A stretch of 29,171 bases of DNA from Labilibaculum sp. (GCA_016743925.1 JADGFH010000005.1:1-29171), one strand, 5' to 3'; positions 1-8,843 are shown, numbered from the stretch's first letter. Notes: generated by a model not told the origin, from the sequence alone. Program-made: numbers and translations.

Positions 1-24
1 CTTTTACTCATATCATAATATGTT

Positions 25-1083
25 TCAGGAAATAATTTCGAATGCCACATTGAGGTGATTTTCAATGGGCTTAGGGAATGGGTAATTTTCGATTTCGGAA
101 GAATTAATAATCTGATAAGCCTTATTGTTCTTCAGTTGATCGATATCCATATTAACGTGAATAATAGTGGTATGAAGGTTTTGATGACTTAATTTGTGTA
201 CCACATTATCACATACCGAATGAATTACCAATTCTTTATTCTCAAATAGTTCCTTCCATTTAGATGTTTGTATCAATTTTTTAGTTGAAATAGCTTTATC
301 GCCTTCAATTAAAGGGTATTGATACATGTTTTGCCAAATGTCTTTGCCTTCTCTTTTTTCAATAATAAATCGATTTTTACAAGATAGAAACAAATAGTAA
401 AAATATCGATTTTTGGTTTTAATTTGTTTTAATTTTAAAGGCAATTGATCTACCTGCTTATTACCATATGCTAGACACTTAGCTTGTATTGGACAAATTT
501 CACAATTCGGAGTTCGAGGAGTACATTGTAAGGCTCCAAATTCAATGATTGCTTGATTGTAAATTTCTGGGCGCGCATCTCCCATGGTTTCTGTCGCTAT
601 TTCTTGAAAATATTTTTTCCCTACACCTGTATCAATAGGTTTGTCAATACAATATATTCTAGATAATACTCTAAATACATTACCATCTAAAGCTGCGTAG
701 GGCAAATTAAAAGCAAATGAAGAAATAGCAGCAGCTGTATAGGTACCAATACCTTTTAGTTTTAGTATGTCCTTATATATATTAGGAAATACACCATTAT
801 AATCTGTATGGATAATTTTTGCTGTTGCATGCAAATTTCTAGCTCTAGAGTAATACCCTAATCCTTGCCACAACTTCAAAACTTCACGTTCATTTGCCAT
901 TGCCAAGTCGGAAACTGTAGGAAATTGATTTAAAAATCGATTAAAATAATCAATTACAGTCGCCACTTTCGTCTGCTGAAGCATGATTTCAGAGATCCAT
1001 ATTGTATATGCATCTTTAGTTTCTCGCCATGGTAAATCCCTTTTATATTGCAAATACCAGTCTATGATTTGGTTACTAAGCAT
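25..1083 (-). CDS. mutY: A/G-specific adenine DNA glycosylase MutY
   Basis: Removes adenine mispaired with 8-oxoguanine in base-excision repair. The 352-residue product has the helix-hairpin-helix GPD fold: LPWRETKDAYTIWISEIMLQ carries the catalytic-type Glu, LKGIGTYTAAAI is the hairpin, and LDGNVFRVLSR holds the conserved Asp. The [4Fe-4S] motif C-x6-C-x2-C-x5-C is complete (CTPRTPNCEICPIQAKC). The C-terminal third fits the divergent NUDIX-like domain that reads 8-oxoG. The frame is open to an ATG at 1149, but those 22 extra residues are basic and unlike the family; the Met at 1083 (MLSNQIIDWYLQ) is the usual MutY start. Transcribed divergently from the HU gene. Confidence 0.93.
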   Translation of the reverse strand: MLSNQIIDWYLQYKRDLPWRETKDAYTIWISEIMLQQTKVATVIDYFNRFLNQFPTVSDLAMANEREVLKLWQGLGYYSRARNLHATAKIIHTDYNGVFPNIYKDILKLKGIGTYTAAAISSFAFNLPYAALDGNVFRVLSRIYCIDKPIDTGVGKKYFQEIATETMGDARPEIYNQAIIEFGALQCTPRTPNCEICPIQAKCLAYGNKQVDQLPLKLKQIKTKNRYFYYLFLSCKNRFIIEKREGKDIWQNMYQYPLIEGDKAISTKKLIQTSKWKELFENKELVIHSVCDNVVHKLSHQNLHTTIIHVNMDIDQLKNNKAYQIINSSEIENYPFPKPIENHLNVAFEIIS

Positions 1084-1143
1084 CTCTAAAATATTAGTGT
1101 GAAATATTTTTTTTTCAAATTTGCGAAAAATAATTGTTTTCAA

Positions 1144-1175
1144 TTTCATTAATAGCTAGAAATCATATATATTTG
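1144..1175 (+). promoter_or_regulatory. Candidate promoter of the HU gene
   Basis: TATATTTG at 1168-1175 fits the Bacteroidota -7 element TAnnTTTG. A weak -33 element, TTTC, lies 20 bases upstream. It would start transcription near 1182, about 50 bases before the HU ATG. It overlaps the upstream region of mutY. Confidence 0.35.
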
Positions 1176-1233
1176 CATTCTGATTTGAGGAAATGATGTT
1201 GTAAATAATTGATAATTAAAGATTTTTTAAGAG

Positions 1234-1518
1234 ATGACTAAAGCAGATATTGTTAACGAGATTTCTAAAAACACAGGAATTGAGAAAATTACAGTACAAA
1301 AAACTGTTGAAGCTTTCATGGATACTATCAAAGGTTCTTTGGTAAAAGGAAAGAATGTGTATTTGAGAGGTTTCGGTAGTTTTATCGTTAAGAAAAGAGC
1401 AGAGAAAACTGCACGTAACATTTCTAAAAACACCACAATTATTATTCCTGAGCACTTTATACCAGCTTTTAAACCGGCTAAAACATTCGTTAGTAAAGTG
1501 AAAACTAACGTAAAGTAG
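1234..1518 (+). CDS. HU-family DNA-binding protein
   Basis: Small nucleoid protein of 94 residues that should dimerise and bend DNA. The N-terminal helices (MTKADIVNEISKNTGI) and the saddle motif YLRGFGSF are clear. The DNA-gripping arm reads ARNISKNTTIIIP rather than the classic ARNPxTG, so the proline that intercalates between base pairs in standard HU/IHF is not at its usual place. I recall this arm as a recurrent Bacteroidota subtype, so it is a variant and not a defect. It is followed after 34 bases by the 30-residue basic peptide gene and then a hairpin, so the two genes probably share a transcript. Confidence 0.93.
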   Translation: MTKADIVNEISKNTGIEKITVQKTVEAFMDTIKGSLVKGKNVYLRGFGSFIVKKRAEKTARNISKNTTIIIPEHFIPAFKPAKTFVSKVKTNVK

Positions 1519-1552
1519 ACTTAGATTTAATTAATTAAAAATATTTGAAGAT

Positions 1553-1645
1553 ATGCCTAGCGGAAAGAAAAGAAAAAGACATAAGATGGCTACGCACAAG
1601 CGTAAAAAAAGATTAAGAAAAAACCGTCATAAGAAGAAGAAATAA
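1553..1645 (+). CDS. 30-residue Lys/Arg-rich peptide, COX24/AURKAIP1-like small ribosomal protein
   Basis: A complete short gene: ATG at 1553, 30 codons, TAA at 1643-1645. It begins MPSGKKRKRHKMATHKRKK and ends in a run of lysines; about two thirds of residues are Lys, Arg or His. This matches the Bacteroidota peptide annotated as AURKAIP1/COX24 domain protein. The core KMATHKRKKRLRKNR resembles the mitochondrial ribosomal protein mS38 and the actinobacterial bS22 peptide, so a place on the small ribosomal subunit is the likely role; this is inference from similarity. It sits between HU and the hairpin at 1681-1716, with rng just beyond. Its size makes it easy to miss. Confidence 0.85.
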   Translation: MPSGKKRKRHKMATHKRKKRLRKNRHKKKK

Positions 1646-1680
1646 ATTCTTGTAATTGATTGTTTGTAAAAACAAAATAA

Positions 1681-1716
1681 ATAAACCTAAAGAACTTTTT
1701 AGTACTTTAGGTTTAT
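1681..1716 (+). terminator. Hairpin terminator after the HU/COX24-like genes
   Basis: Twelve-base arms ATAAACCTAAAG (1681-1692) and CTTTAGGTTTAT (1705-1716) pair perfectly around a 12-base loop. The arms are AT-rich and the T-run is short, so termination may be partial. It lies 49 bases before the rng start. Confidence 0.6.
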
Positions 1717-1764
1717 CTATTTGTAAGAACTGATTATCTTTAATAAAAATAAGAGAAATTTATA

Positions 1765-3318
1765 GTGAGTAACGAACTAGTAATTGATGTAACCCCTAAC
1801 GAAATTGTTATTGCTTTATTAAGCAATAAGCAACTAGTTGAATTATCCAGAGAAAAAAGTAATCTTCAATTTGCAGTTGGTGATATTTACCTAGGGAAAG
1901 TGAAAAAAATTATGCCTGGGTTAAATGCCGCATTCATAGACGTAGGATATGAAAAGGATGCTTTTTTACATTATTTGGATTTAGGCCATCAGTTTAGATC
2001 ACTCAATAAGTTCTTACAACAAGCTTTAGCACGTAAAGGTCGTAATATGTCAATTTCAAAAATGAAATTGGAGCAAGATATCGACAAAAATGGGAAAATG
2101 ACTGAGATTGTGAAATCAGGTCAATATATTCTTGTTCAAGTTGCTAAAGAACCAATTTCTACAAAAGGCCCGCGATTGTGTTCTGAGATTTCAATTGCCG
2201 GACGAAATTTGGTGTTAATGCCTTTTTCAGACAAAGTTTCTATCTCTCAAAAGATAAATTCTGCAGAAGAGAAGAGCCGTCTGAGACAACTCCTTCATAG
2301 TATTAAGCCTAAAAATTACGGTGTAATAGTTCGTACTGTTGCCGAAGGTAAGATGGTGGCCGAGCTTGATAAGGAATTAAGATCTCTTGTTGAAAAATGG
2401 GAAACCAGTTTTGAACACATAAGAGACATGAGTCCGCCAAATTTGGTATTGGGCGAAATGGACAGAACTACTGCCATTTTACGAGATATTTTGAACTCTT
2501 CGTTCGAGAATATCTATATTAACGATGCTAGTGCTGCTGCGGATATAAAACATTACATTTCTAGTATCGCTCCTGAGAAATCTAAAATTGTAAAGCATAT
2601 TACAGGTGATGTGCCTATTTTCGATCAATTAGGAATTGATAAGCAAATAAAATCTTCATTTGGAAAGACTGTTTCCTTTAAAAACGGAGCTTACTTAATC
2701 ATAGAACACACGGAAGCATTTCATGTGGTTGATGTTAATAGTGGGAATCGTTCTAAAGCAGGAAATGATCAGGAAACCAATGCTTTGGAGGTGAATTTAG
2801 CTGCGGCTGATGAGATTGCTCGTCAACTGCGTTTACGTGATATGGGTGGAATTATTGTTGTTGATTTCATTGATATGCATGCTGCCGAAAACCGTCAGAA
2901 ACTTTTCGATAGAATGAAAGAAATGATGGGGCTGGATCGTACCAAGCACAATATTTTACCTTTGAGTAAATTTGGCTTGATGCAAATCACTCGTCAGCGC
3001 GTTCGTCCAGAAATGAATGTTGAAATTCAAGAAACTTGTCCTACTTGTTTAGGAACTGGAAAAATTACTCCTACTGTATTGCTTACTGATCAGATTGAAC
3101 AAAATTTGTCAAGGATCGTGAATCAGCAAAGCGAGAAAAAATTAACCTTAAAAGTACATCCTTTTGTTGCAGCTTATATCAACAAGGGTATATGGAAAAC
3201 ATTACGTAGAAAGTGGCAATCAGAATTAGGAATTAAATTGTCAGTACGTGAAATTCCGTCATACGATCTATTGGTGTACAAATTCTTCGATAAAAATAAT
3301 CAGGAAATAGAACTGTAA
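1765..3318 (+). CDS. rng: Ribonuclease G (RNase E/G family)
   Basis: Endoribonuclease of 517 residues for rRNA maturation and mRNA decay. The S1 domain is N-terminal (VGDIYLGKVKKIMPGLNAAF), with an inserted Lys-rich stretch around residues 90-120. The catalytic core keeps both metal-binding aspartates, in VVDVNSGN and VVDFIDM. The Zn-link CPTCLGTGK follows. The length suits RNase G; there is no long C-terminal scaffold as in E. coli RNase E. The start is GTG at 1765, preceded by AAGAGAAA; no ATG gives a better N terminus. Clustering with HU and a ribosomal-type peptide fits a role in RNA metabolism. Confidence 0.95.
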   Translation: MSNELVIDVTPNEIVIALLSNKQLVELSREKSNLQFAVGDIYLGKVKKIMPGLNAAFIDVGYEKDAFLHYLDLGHQFRSLNKFLQQALARKGRNMSISKMKLEQDIDKNGKMTEIVKSGQYILVQVAKEPISTKGPRLCSEISIAGRNLVLMPFSDKVSISQKINSAEEKSRLRQLLHSIKPKNYGVIVRTVAEGKMVAELDKELRSLVEKWETSFEHIRDMSPPNLVLGEMDRTTAILRDILNSSFENIYINDASAAADIKHYISSIAPEKSKIVKHITGDVPIFDQLGIDKQIKSSFGKTVSFKNGAYLIIEHTEAFHVVDVNSGNRSKAGNDQETNALEVNLAAADEIARQLRLRDMGGIIVVDFIDMHAAENRQKLFDRMKEMMGLDRTKHNILPLSKFGLMQITRQRVRPEMNVEIQETCPTCLGTGKITPTVLLTDQIEQNLSRIVNQQSEKKLTLKVHPFVAAYINKGIWKTLRRKWQSELGIKLSVREIPSYDLLVYKFFDKNNQEIEL

Positions 3319-3380
3319 TATTGATTTAAGAATTCAGAAGTTAAGGATTCTAAAAATATTGTTATTGGTTTGTTAAAGCT

Positions 3381-3412
3381 TTTGTTTAGCTGTTAATATT
3401 ATGCTAGTTTTG
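3381..3412 (+). promoter_or_regulatory. Promoter of dsbD
   Basis: TTTG at 3381-3384, a 20-base spacer, and TAGTTTTG at 3405-3412: an exact match to the Bacteroidota housekeeping promoter pattern. Transcription would start near 3419, about 24 bases before the ATG. Confidence 0.65.
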
Positions 3413-3442
3413 ATAGCGTTATAAGCAACTAAACAAATTTGT

Positions 3443-5410
3443 ATGAAACAAAGATTTTTGATTCTATTATTGGGGATTGTCTTAAGCAGTCTCAACCTTC
3501 CTGCACAAATATTACAAACTGTAAATTGGGATTTTACTACAGAACGAATTAATGATACTGAAGTAAATCTTGTATTTAAAGCTACTATAGATAAAGATTG
3601 GCATCTTTATTCTCAACATTTTGAGGATGGAGGTCCTATACGTTTAAGTTTTGATTTTGCAGATTCAGACAACTATCAATTAATAGGAAAAGTCGAAGAA
3701 ATTACCAAAGCAAAATCGGAATTTGATGAAATATTTGAAATGGATATTCAATATTTTGTCTCAGAAGCTCTTCTTAAGCAGAAAGTTAAAATACTTTCGG
3801 ATAAAGCATTTTCTATAGAAGGAGAAATGGAGTATCAAACTTGCCGTGAGGGTGAATGTGTACTTTTTACGCCTGATTTTGATTTCAAATTAAATGCTGG
3901 CAATGGTGCTGTTAAGGCCGAGTTGAAGGAAGATGTATCTTCTGCAAACAAGTCAAAAGAAAGCAAAGGTCTTTGGACTATATTTATTGCTGCTTTTGTT
4001 GGCGGTTTACTTGCCATTGTAACGCCATGTGTATTTCCGATGATTCCAATGACTGTGAGTTATTTTATGCACAGTAGTGAAAATAAGGCTAAAGGTAGAA
4101 TACAAGCATTTTTTTACGGCTTTTCAATAATTGCAATATATACGGTAATCGGTACTATTCTGGCTGTAGTAATGGGACCAGGCTTTGCTAACTTTCTTTC
4201 TACACATTGGATTCCCAATATATTCTTCTTTTTAATATTTGTATTTTTTGCATTTTCATTCTTTGGAATGTTCGAAATTACAATGCCAAGCTGGATGGTT
4301 AATAAATCAGTTTCTAATGAAGATAAAGGCGGTTTAATGGGAGCTTTCTTTATGGCTTTCACATTAGTATTGGTATCTTTTTCATGTACTGGTCCAATTG
4401 TAGGATCTATCCTTGTTGCTTCAGCTGGTGGAGAGGTTTTAATGCCAATTGTTGGTATGTTAGGATTCTCTTTAGCATTTGCTTTGCCTTTTACCTTGTT
4501 TGCTATTTTTCCGGGTTGGCTAAGTAAAATGCCAAAATCTGGAGGTTGGTTAAATTCAGTGAAAGTTGTATTGGGATTTTTAGAATTGGCACTTGGATTA
4601 AAATTCTTAAGTATTGCTGATCAAACTTACCATTGGGGACTTCTCGATCGAGAGATTTATCTTGCGATTTGGATTGTTATTTTTACTCTATTGGGATTCT
4701 ACTTGTTAGGGAAATTGATGTTTTCGCATGATAGCCCAGTAAAATACATAAGCGTACCTCGATTGATGTTAGCAATTACCTCTTTTGCTTTCGTGGTGTA
4801 TATGATTCCAGGAATGTTTGGAGCACCCTTAAAAGCTTTATCAGGATATATTCCTCCGCAAGCAACTCATGATTTTGATTTAAATAGGATTGTAAGGAGT
4901 AATTCTTATGGTAATGGAACCAAAGAAGTTCAGGAGGTACATGCTGCAAAATATTCTGATTTCTTACATTTGCCTCATGGTTTGGAAGGTTACTTTGATT
5001 ATCAAGAAGGAATAGCTGCAGCGAAGAAATTAAATAAGCCGGTTTTTATTGATTTTACTGGTCATGGTTGTGTAAACTGTCGCGAAATGGAGGCTAATGT
5101 TTGGTCCGATCCTAGAGTGATGAAAATAATGAGGGAAGACTATGTTATTATCGCATTGTATGTTGATGATAAGAAAAAATTACCGGAGTCGGATTGGATT
5201 GTCTCAACTTACGATGGAAAAAAGAAAAAGACATTGGGTAAGATAAATGCAGATTTTCAAATTACCAAATTTGGTATTAACGCTCAACCTTATTACGTTC
5301 TTCAAGATAAAAAAGAAAATATGTTGGTTGAACCAAGAGCATACGACTTAAATCCAGATGCATTTGTAGAGTTTCTGGAGAATGGCAAAAAAGAGTTCCA
5401 TAATAGATAA
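3443..5410 (+). CDS. dsbD: Thiol:disulfide interchange protein DsbD
   Basis: Moves reducing power from cytoplasmic thioredoxin across the inner membrane to periplasmic thiol proteins. The 655-residue protein has all three parts. A signal peptide (residues 1-22) leads into an immunoglobulin-like N domain with cysteines 134 and 139 (CREGEC). A central helix bundle carries the paired membrane cysteines C196 (TPCVFPMIP) and C315 (FSCTGP). A C-terminal thioredoxin domain has CVNC at 543-546. All six expected cysteines are present, so it should be active. It has its own promoter and a strong terminator, so it is probably monocistronic. Confidence 0.94.
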   Translation: MKQRFLILLLGIVLSSLNLPAQILQTVNWDFTTERINDTEVNLVFKATIDKDWHLYSQHFEDGGPIRLSFDFADSDNYQLIGKVEEITKAKSEFDEIFEMDIQYFVSEALLKQKVKILSDKAFSIEGEMEYQTCREGECVLFTPDFDFKLNAGNGAVKAELKEDVSSANKSKESKGLWTIFIAAFVGGLLAIVTPCVFPMIPMTVSYFMHSSENKAKGRIQAFFYGFSIIAIYTVIGTILAVVMGPGFANFLSTHWIPNIFFFLIFVFFAFSFFGMFEITMPSWMVNKSVSNEDKGGLMGAFFMAFTLVLVSFSCTGPIVGSILVASAGGEVLMPIVGMLGFSLAFALPFTLFAIFPGWLSKMPKSGGWLNSVKVVLGFLELALGLKFLSIADQTYHWGLLDREIYLAIWIVIFTLLGFYLLGKLMFSHDSPVKYISVPRLMLAITSFAFVVYMIPGMFGAPLKALSGYIPPQATHDFDLNRIVRSNSYGNGTKEVQEVHAAKYSDFLHLPHGLEGYFDYQEGIAAAKKLNKPVFIDFTGHGCVNCREMEANVWSDPRVMKIMREDYVIIALYVDDKKKLPESDWIVSTYDGKKKKTLGKINADFQITKFGINAQPYYVLQDKKENMLVEPRAYDLNPDAFVEFLENGKKEFHNR

Positions 5411-5430
5411 AATATAAAACGTTATTATTA

Positions 5431-5467
5431 AACAGGTGTTGATGACTATTTCAGCACCTGTTTTTTG
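5431..5467 (+). terminator. Rho-independent terminator after dsbD
   Basis: Arms AACAGGTGTTGA (5431-5442) and TCAGCACCTGTT (5451-5462) form a 12-bp stem with one G-T pair and an 8-base loop, followed by a T-run. Confidence 0.85.
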
Positions 5468-5634
5468 ATGTTTGGATAATGTGAGATCATTAAAATTGCA
5501 ACATAATAACGAATTACCTATATTTAAAAATTCAATAATAATTACAGTTAATTGTAGACTTTTAGAATCGGAAAATATAAGCGCAGTTAATAAAAAAATG
5601 ATATATAACTTTTACTTCAATGAGTTGAGGAGAG

Positions 5635-5667
5635 TTTGGTGCTTATTATTAAAACGAATTAATTGTG
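5635..5667 (+). promoter_or_regulatory. Candidate promoter of the PNGase F-like gene
   Basis: TTTG at 5635-5638, a 21-base spacer, and TAATTGTG at 5660-5667, one base off the TAnnTTTG consensus. The implied start of transcription is about 10 bases before the ATG. Confidence 0.4.
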
Positions 5668-5683
5668 TATCTAAAATAACATT

Positions 5684-7303
5684 ATGAGTAAATATTGGTT
5701 TATTGTATTGCTGCTAGTACTAGCAAATTTTTCTGGATATTCTGCAGTTGGAGATACAACTGAAGTACAATTATTCACTTTCCAGGATATAACAAAAAGA
5801 CATGGAGAATTTAATCTCCCAAATGGCGATCGTAATTGGGGAAAAATACTGATGGTGAGAACTCTTAAGTGCGACAAACAAACCAAAAGAGATAAATATC
5901 CTTGCGGAGAGTGGGATTATTCTACACATACTTTTGTTACTAAAGATAGTGTGAAGTACGAATTAGAAAATTTTGTTACTCCATACGGTAAAGGTCTATC
6001 TTTAAATGGAGATAAAGGCTGGGATTTTATATACGATGTAACCGATTATGCTCCTATTTTAAAAGGTAAGGTTGAAATACAATCAGGAAATCAACAAGAA
6101 CTTCTAGATATGAAGTTATTATATATCGAAGGAACTCCGGTTAGAAATATTATATCTGTTGAAAATATTTATGAGCAAGGAAGTTACAAATACGAATATT
6201 TGGCACTTGACTCTGTCTTAAAACCACAAAAAATAATTCTAAATAAAGATGCTTATGGCTTCATGCTGCGAGCTCGAATTTCTGGTCACGGACATAATGG
6301 ACCAAGAAATTGCTGCGAATGGGATAGTAAAACACATACTTATTTTAATAAAGGAGAAGTGCTTTTTCGTTGGAATGTTTGGAAAAATTGTGGTGATAAT
6401 GCAATTTATCCACAAGGAGGTACTTGGCAATTTGATCGTGCTGGTTGGTGCCCGGGTACGCCTGTAGATACTTACGACTTTGAGCTAACCAATAAAGTAA
6501 ATAGAGGAGATACGCTTAGTTTGGATTATGGTATTGAAATGTTTCAAGATAATGGCGAAAAAAATGGCAACTATTTAATGAGTCACCAGTTGTTTACTTA
6601 CGATAAACCAAATTTTAAAAATGACGCACGTATTGTTGATATTGTGGCTCCGACTACGAAAGATAAGTACAGCAGAGTGAATCCAATTTGTACAAATCCA
6701 CACATTATTATTCAAAATACGGGAAGTCGCCCTTTGCAAAAATTAGATATTACATATGGACTGAAGAGTGGAAAAAAAATAAAATTCACATGGAATGGTC
6801 ATTTGAAATTTCTTGAAAAAGCACATGTTATTTTACCCAATATCGACTGGGAAAGACTTAAAGATGATAATAATTTTGTTGTTGAAATTGATGGGGATAA
6901 TGATGAATATTCACATAACAATAGCCTAACATCTAAGGTGGTAAAGCCAATGATATTGCCAAAATTATTTTTTCTAAACATCACAGCACAAGGTATTGGA
7001 AGAGCTAAAGATAATGGATTTACTCTTTCAGATAGCGAAGGAAATATTTTGTTGGATAAGGAGGAATTTGAAGATTGCGAAGATTATAGTCAATCAATAG
7101 AATTAACAAAAGGATGCTATGAGTTGCGAATATTTGATCGAAAGGAAGATGGAATGATTCGCCAATGGTGGTATCGTGGTTCAAAGCCCGATTTAGTTGG
7201 AGAGAATGGTGTTATAGAAATTCTAGATGAAAATCTGAAAGAATTAAAAGTGTTAAAGTATGATTTTGCTGAAGACGAGATCTTTAGGTTTAGGGTTGAA
7301 TAA
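5684..7303 (+). CDS. Secreted PNGase F-like protein with extra C-terminal domain
   Basis: Related to peptide-N4-(N-acetyl-beta-glucosaminyl)asparagine amidase F, which cleaves N-glycans from glycoproteins. A signal peptide covers about residues 1-21. From memory of Elizabethkingia PNGase F, the CDEWD block matches CGEWDYSTHTF (D78 equals catalytic D60), FITPY matches FVTPY, and CAEW..TH matches CCEWDSKTH (E212 equals E206). NWAPDRAGWCPG matches TWQFDRAGWCPG. The third acid, E118, seems to fall on Ser/Gly in VEIQSGNQ, so the activity may differ. At 539 residues it is about 185 longer than PNGase F; the last 120 or so form a separate domain (GCYELRIFDRKEDGM), perhaps a binding module. Family assignment is firm; substrate is unknown. 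Confidence 0.82.
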   Translation: MSKYWFIVLLLVLANFSGYSAVGDTTEVQLFTFQDITKRHGEFNLPNGDRNWGKILMVRTLKCDKQTKRDKYPCGEWDYSTHTFVTKDSVKYELENFVTPYGKGLSLNGDKGWDFIYDVTDYAPILKGKVEIQSGNQQELLDMKLLYIEGTPVRNIISVENIYEQGSYKYEYLALDSVLKPQKIILNKDAYGFMLRARISGHGHNGPRNCCEWDSKTHTYFNKGEVLFRWNVWKNCGDNAIYPQGGTWQFDRAGWCPGTPVDTYDFELTNKVNRGDTLSLDYGIEMFQDNGEKNGNYLMSHQLFTYDKPNFKNDARIVDIVAPTTKDKYSRVNPICTNPHIIIQNTGSRPLQKLDITYGLKSGKKIKFTWNGHLKFLEKAHVILPNIDWERLKDDNNFVVEIDGDNDEYSHNNSLTSKVVKPMILPKLFFLNITAQGIGRAKDNGFTLSDSEGNILLDKEEFEDCEDYSQSIELTKGCYELRIFDRKEDGMIRQWWYRGSKPDLVGENGVIEILDENLKELKVLKYDFAEDEIFRFRVE

Positions 7304-7368
7304 GAGAAATTTAAAACCATTATAAATCCAATCTGTTTTTTATAATCAAAAGAATTCCTACTTTTAAA

Positions 7369-7404
7369 GGTTTGCCTTTTTCAAAATTTAGATAAAGGCA
7401 AGCC
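7369..7404 (+). promoter_or_regulatory. Leader hairpin upstream of the FAD oxidoreductase
   Basis: GGTTTGCCTTT (7369-7379) pairs with AAAGGCAAGCC (7394-7404): 11 bp with one wobble and a 14-base loop. No T-run follows, so it is not a standard terminator for the preceding gene; it ends 33 bases before the next ATG and could instead act in that leader. Confidence 0.45.
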
Positions 7405-7437
7405 GCATTAATCGGGTATGAAATTTAATTATAAGAA

Positions 7438-8835
7438 ATGAAGAAATACGATGTGATTATTGTTGGTGCCGGGCCTGCCGGTATTTTTTGTGCTTACGAA
7501 TTGGTTAAGAACAGACAAGATTTAAAAATTTTAATTCTAGAGAAGGGAAGAGGAATTGCAAATCGAAAATGTCCTAAGCACACAAATGGTGGAAGATGTG
7601 TTCATTGCAAACCATGTAGTATAACTACAGGATGGGCTGGAGCTGGAGCTTTTTCGGATGGAAAACTATCTCTTTCGCATGAAGTTGGTGGAACTTTACC
7701 TGAATATTTAGGGGTAGAGGAAACCATTGAGATGATAAAATATACCGACCAAATTTATTTGGATTTTGGTGCTGATGGAGAGATTCACGGAGAAACATTA
7801 ACTCCCGAAATGGAAGTTATACGTAGAAAAGCAATTGAATCTAACCTTAAATTGGTGCACTGCCCAGTACGTCATTTAGGAACCGAAAAGGCACAAGAAC
7901 TTTATCGGAAATTGTATGATTTTGTCGTGGATAAAGGTGTTGAAGTTCATTTTAATAGTGCTGTACAAAACTTGATTTTGGAAGATGACAAAATTCAAGG
8001 AGTGAAGAATGGTAAGGGTGAGTACTTTGCCGATTTAGTTATGGTTTCGGTTGGTCGTGATGGTGCAGATTGGTTGATGAAAGAATGTAGCAAAGAGAGT
8101 ATTGGTACCGAAGTAGGCGTGGTAGATATAGGAGTTCGCTTGGAATGCCGTAATGAGGTGATGAAGGATATTAATGATAATTTTTATGAGGCCAAATTAA
8201 TTCATTACACTCAAACTTTCGACGATAAAGTAAGAACATTTTGTTCCAATCCAGGAGGTTTCGTTTCCTCGGAATATTACGATAATGATTTAGCAGTGGT
8301 AAATGGACATAGTTTTAAGGATCTAAAAAGTGACAATACGAATTTTGCCTTATTGGTGTCACAGAAATTTACCGAGCCTTTTAAAGCACCAATTGAGTAT
8401 GGTAAACATATTGCTCGTTTAGCCAATATGTTAACGAATAATCAAATTTTGGTACAACGATTCGGAGATTTAATTAGAGGGCGTAGAACAACCTCTAATC
8501 GATTGTATCGAAACAATATCATTCCTACCTTAAAGGATGCTGTTCCTGGAGATTTGAGTTTGGTACTTCCTCATCGAATATTAAAGGATATTGAGGAAAT
8601 GATATTGGCTTTAGACAAAGTAACACCTGGTTTGGCTTCAGATGAAACCTTGTTGTATGGAGTTGAGGTGAAGTTTTATAGTAATATCACGAAAGTGGAT
8701 AATAGTTTTCAGTCAACTTCAGTCGAAAATCTTTATTTAGGTGGTGATGGAGCTGGTATTACACGTGGTTTAATGCAAGCATCAGTAAATGGTGTTCTTA
8801 TTGCTCGTGAATTTTTGAAGAAGATAGAAGCTTAA
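7438..8835 (+). CDS. FAD-dependent dehydrogenase (COG2509-type)
   Basis: A 465-residue flavoprotein. The dinucleotide-binding motif VGAGPAGIFCAYEL lies at residues 10-23, and the C-terminal FAD motif LYLGGDGAGITRG is near the end. After the first motif comes a cysteine cluster starting at C45 (CPKHTNGGRCVHCKPC, spacing C-x8-C-x2-C-x2-C) that could hold metal or an iron-sulfur centre. These fit the family of uncharacterised NAD(P)/FAD-dependent dehydrogenases. The electron acceptor is unknown. It has no signal peptide and should be cytosolic. The gene stands alone between a leader hairpin and a terminator shared with the convergent histidine kinase. Confidence 0.85.
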   Translation: MKKYDVIIVGAGPAGIFCAYELVKNRQDLKILILEKGRGIANRKCPKHTNGGRCVHCKPCSITTGWAGAGAFSDGKLSLSHEVGGTLPEYLGVEETIEMIKYTDQIYLDFGADGEIHGETLTPEMEVIRRKAIESNLKLVHCPVRHLGTEKAQELYRKLYDFVVDKGVEVHFNSAVQNLILEDDKIQGVKNGKGEYFADLVMVSVGRDGADWLMKECSKESIGTEVGVVDIGVRLECRNEVMKDINDNFYEAKLIHYTQTFDDKVRTFCSNPGGFVSSEYYDNDLAVVNGHSFKDLKSDNTNFALLVSQKFTEPFKAPIEYGKHIARLANMLTNNQILVQRFGDLIRGRRTTSNRLYRNNIIPTLKDAVPGDLSLVLPHRILKDIEEMILALDKVTPGLASDETLLYGVEVKFYSNITKVDNSFQSTSVENLYLGGDGAGITRGLMQASVNGVLIAREFLKKIEA

Positions 8836-8843
8836 AATAGAAT

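Noticed and set aside
5472..5687. 71-residue open frame between dsbD and the PNGase-like gene
   Set aside because: Begins just after the dsbD terminator, overlaps the next start and its promoter, and resembles no family.
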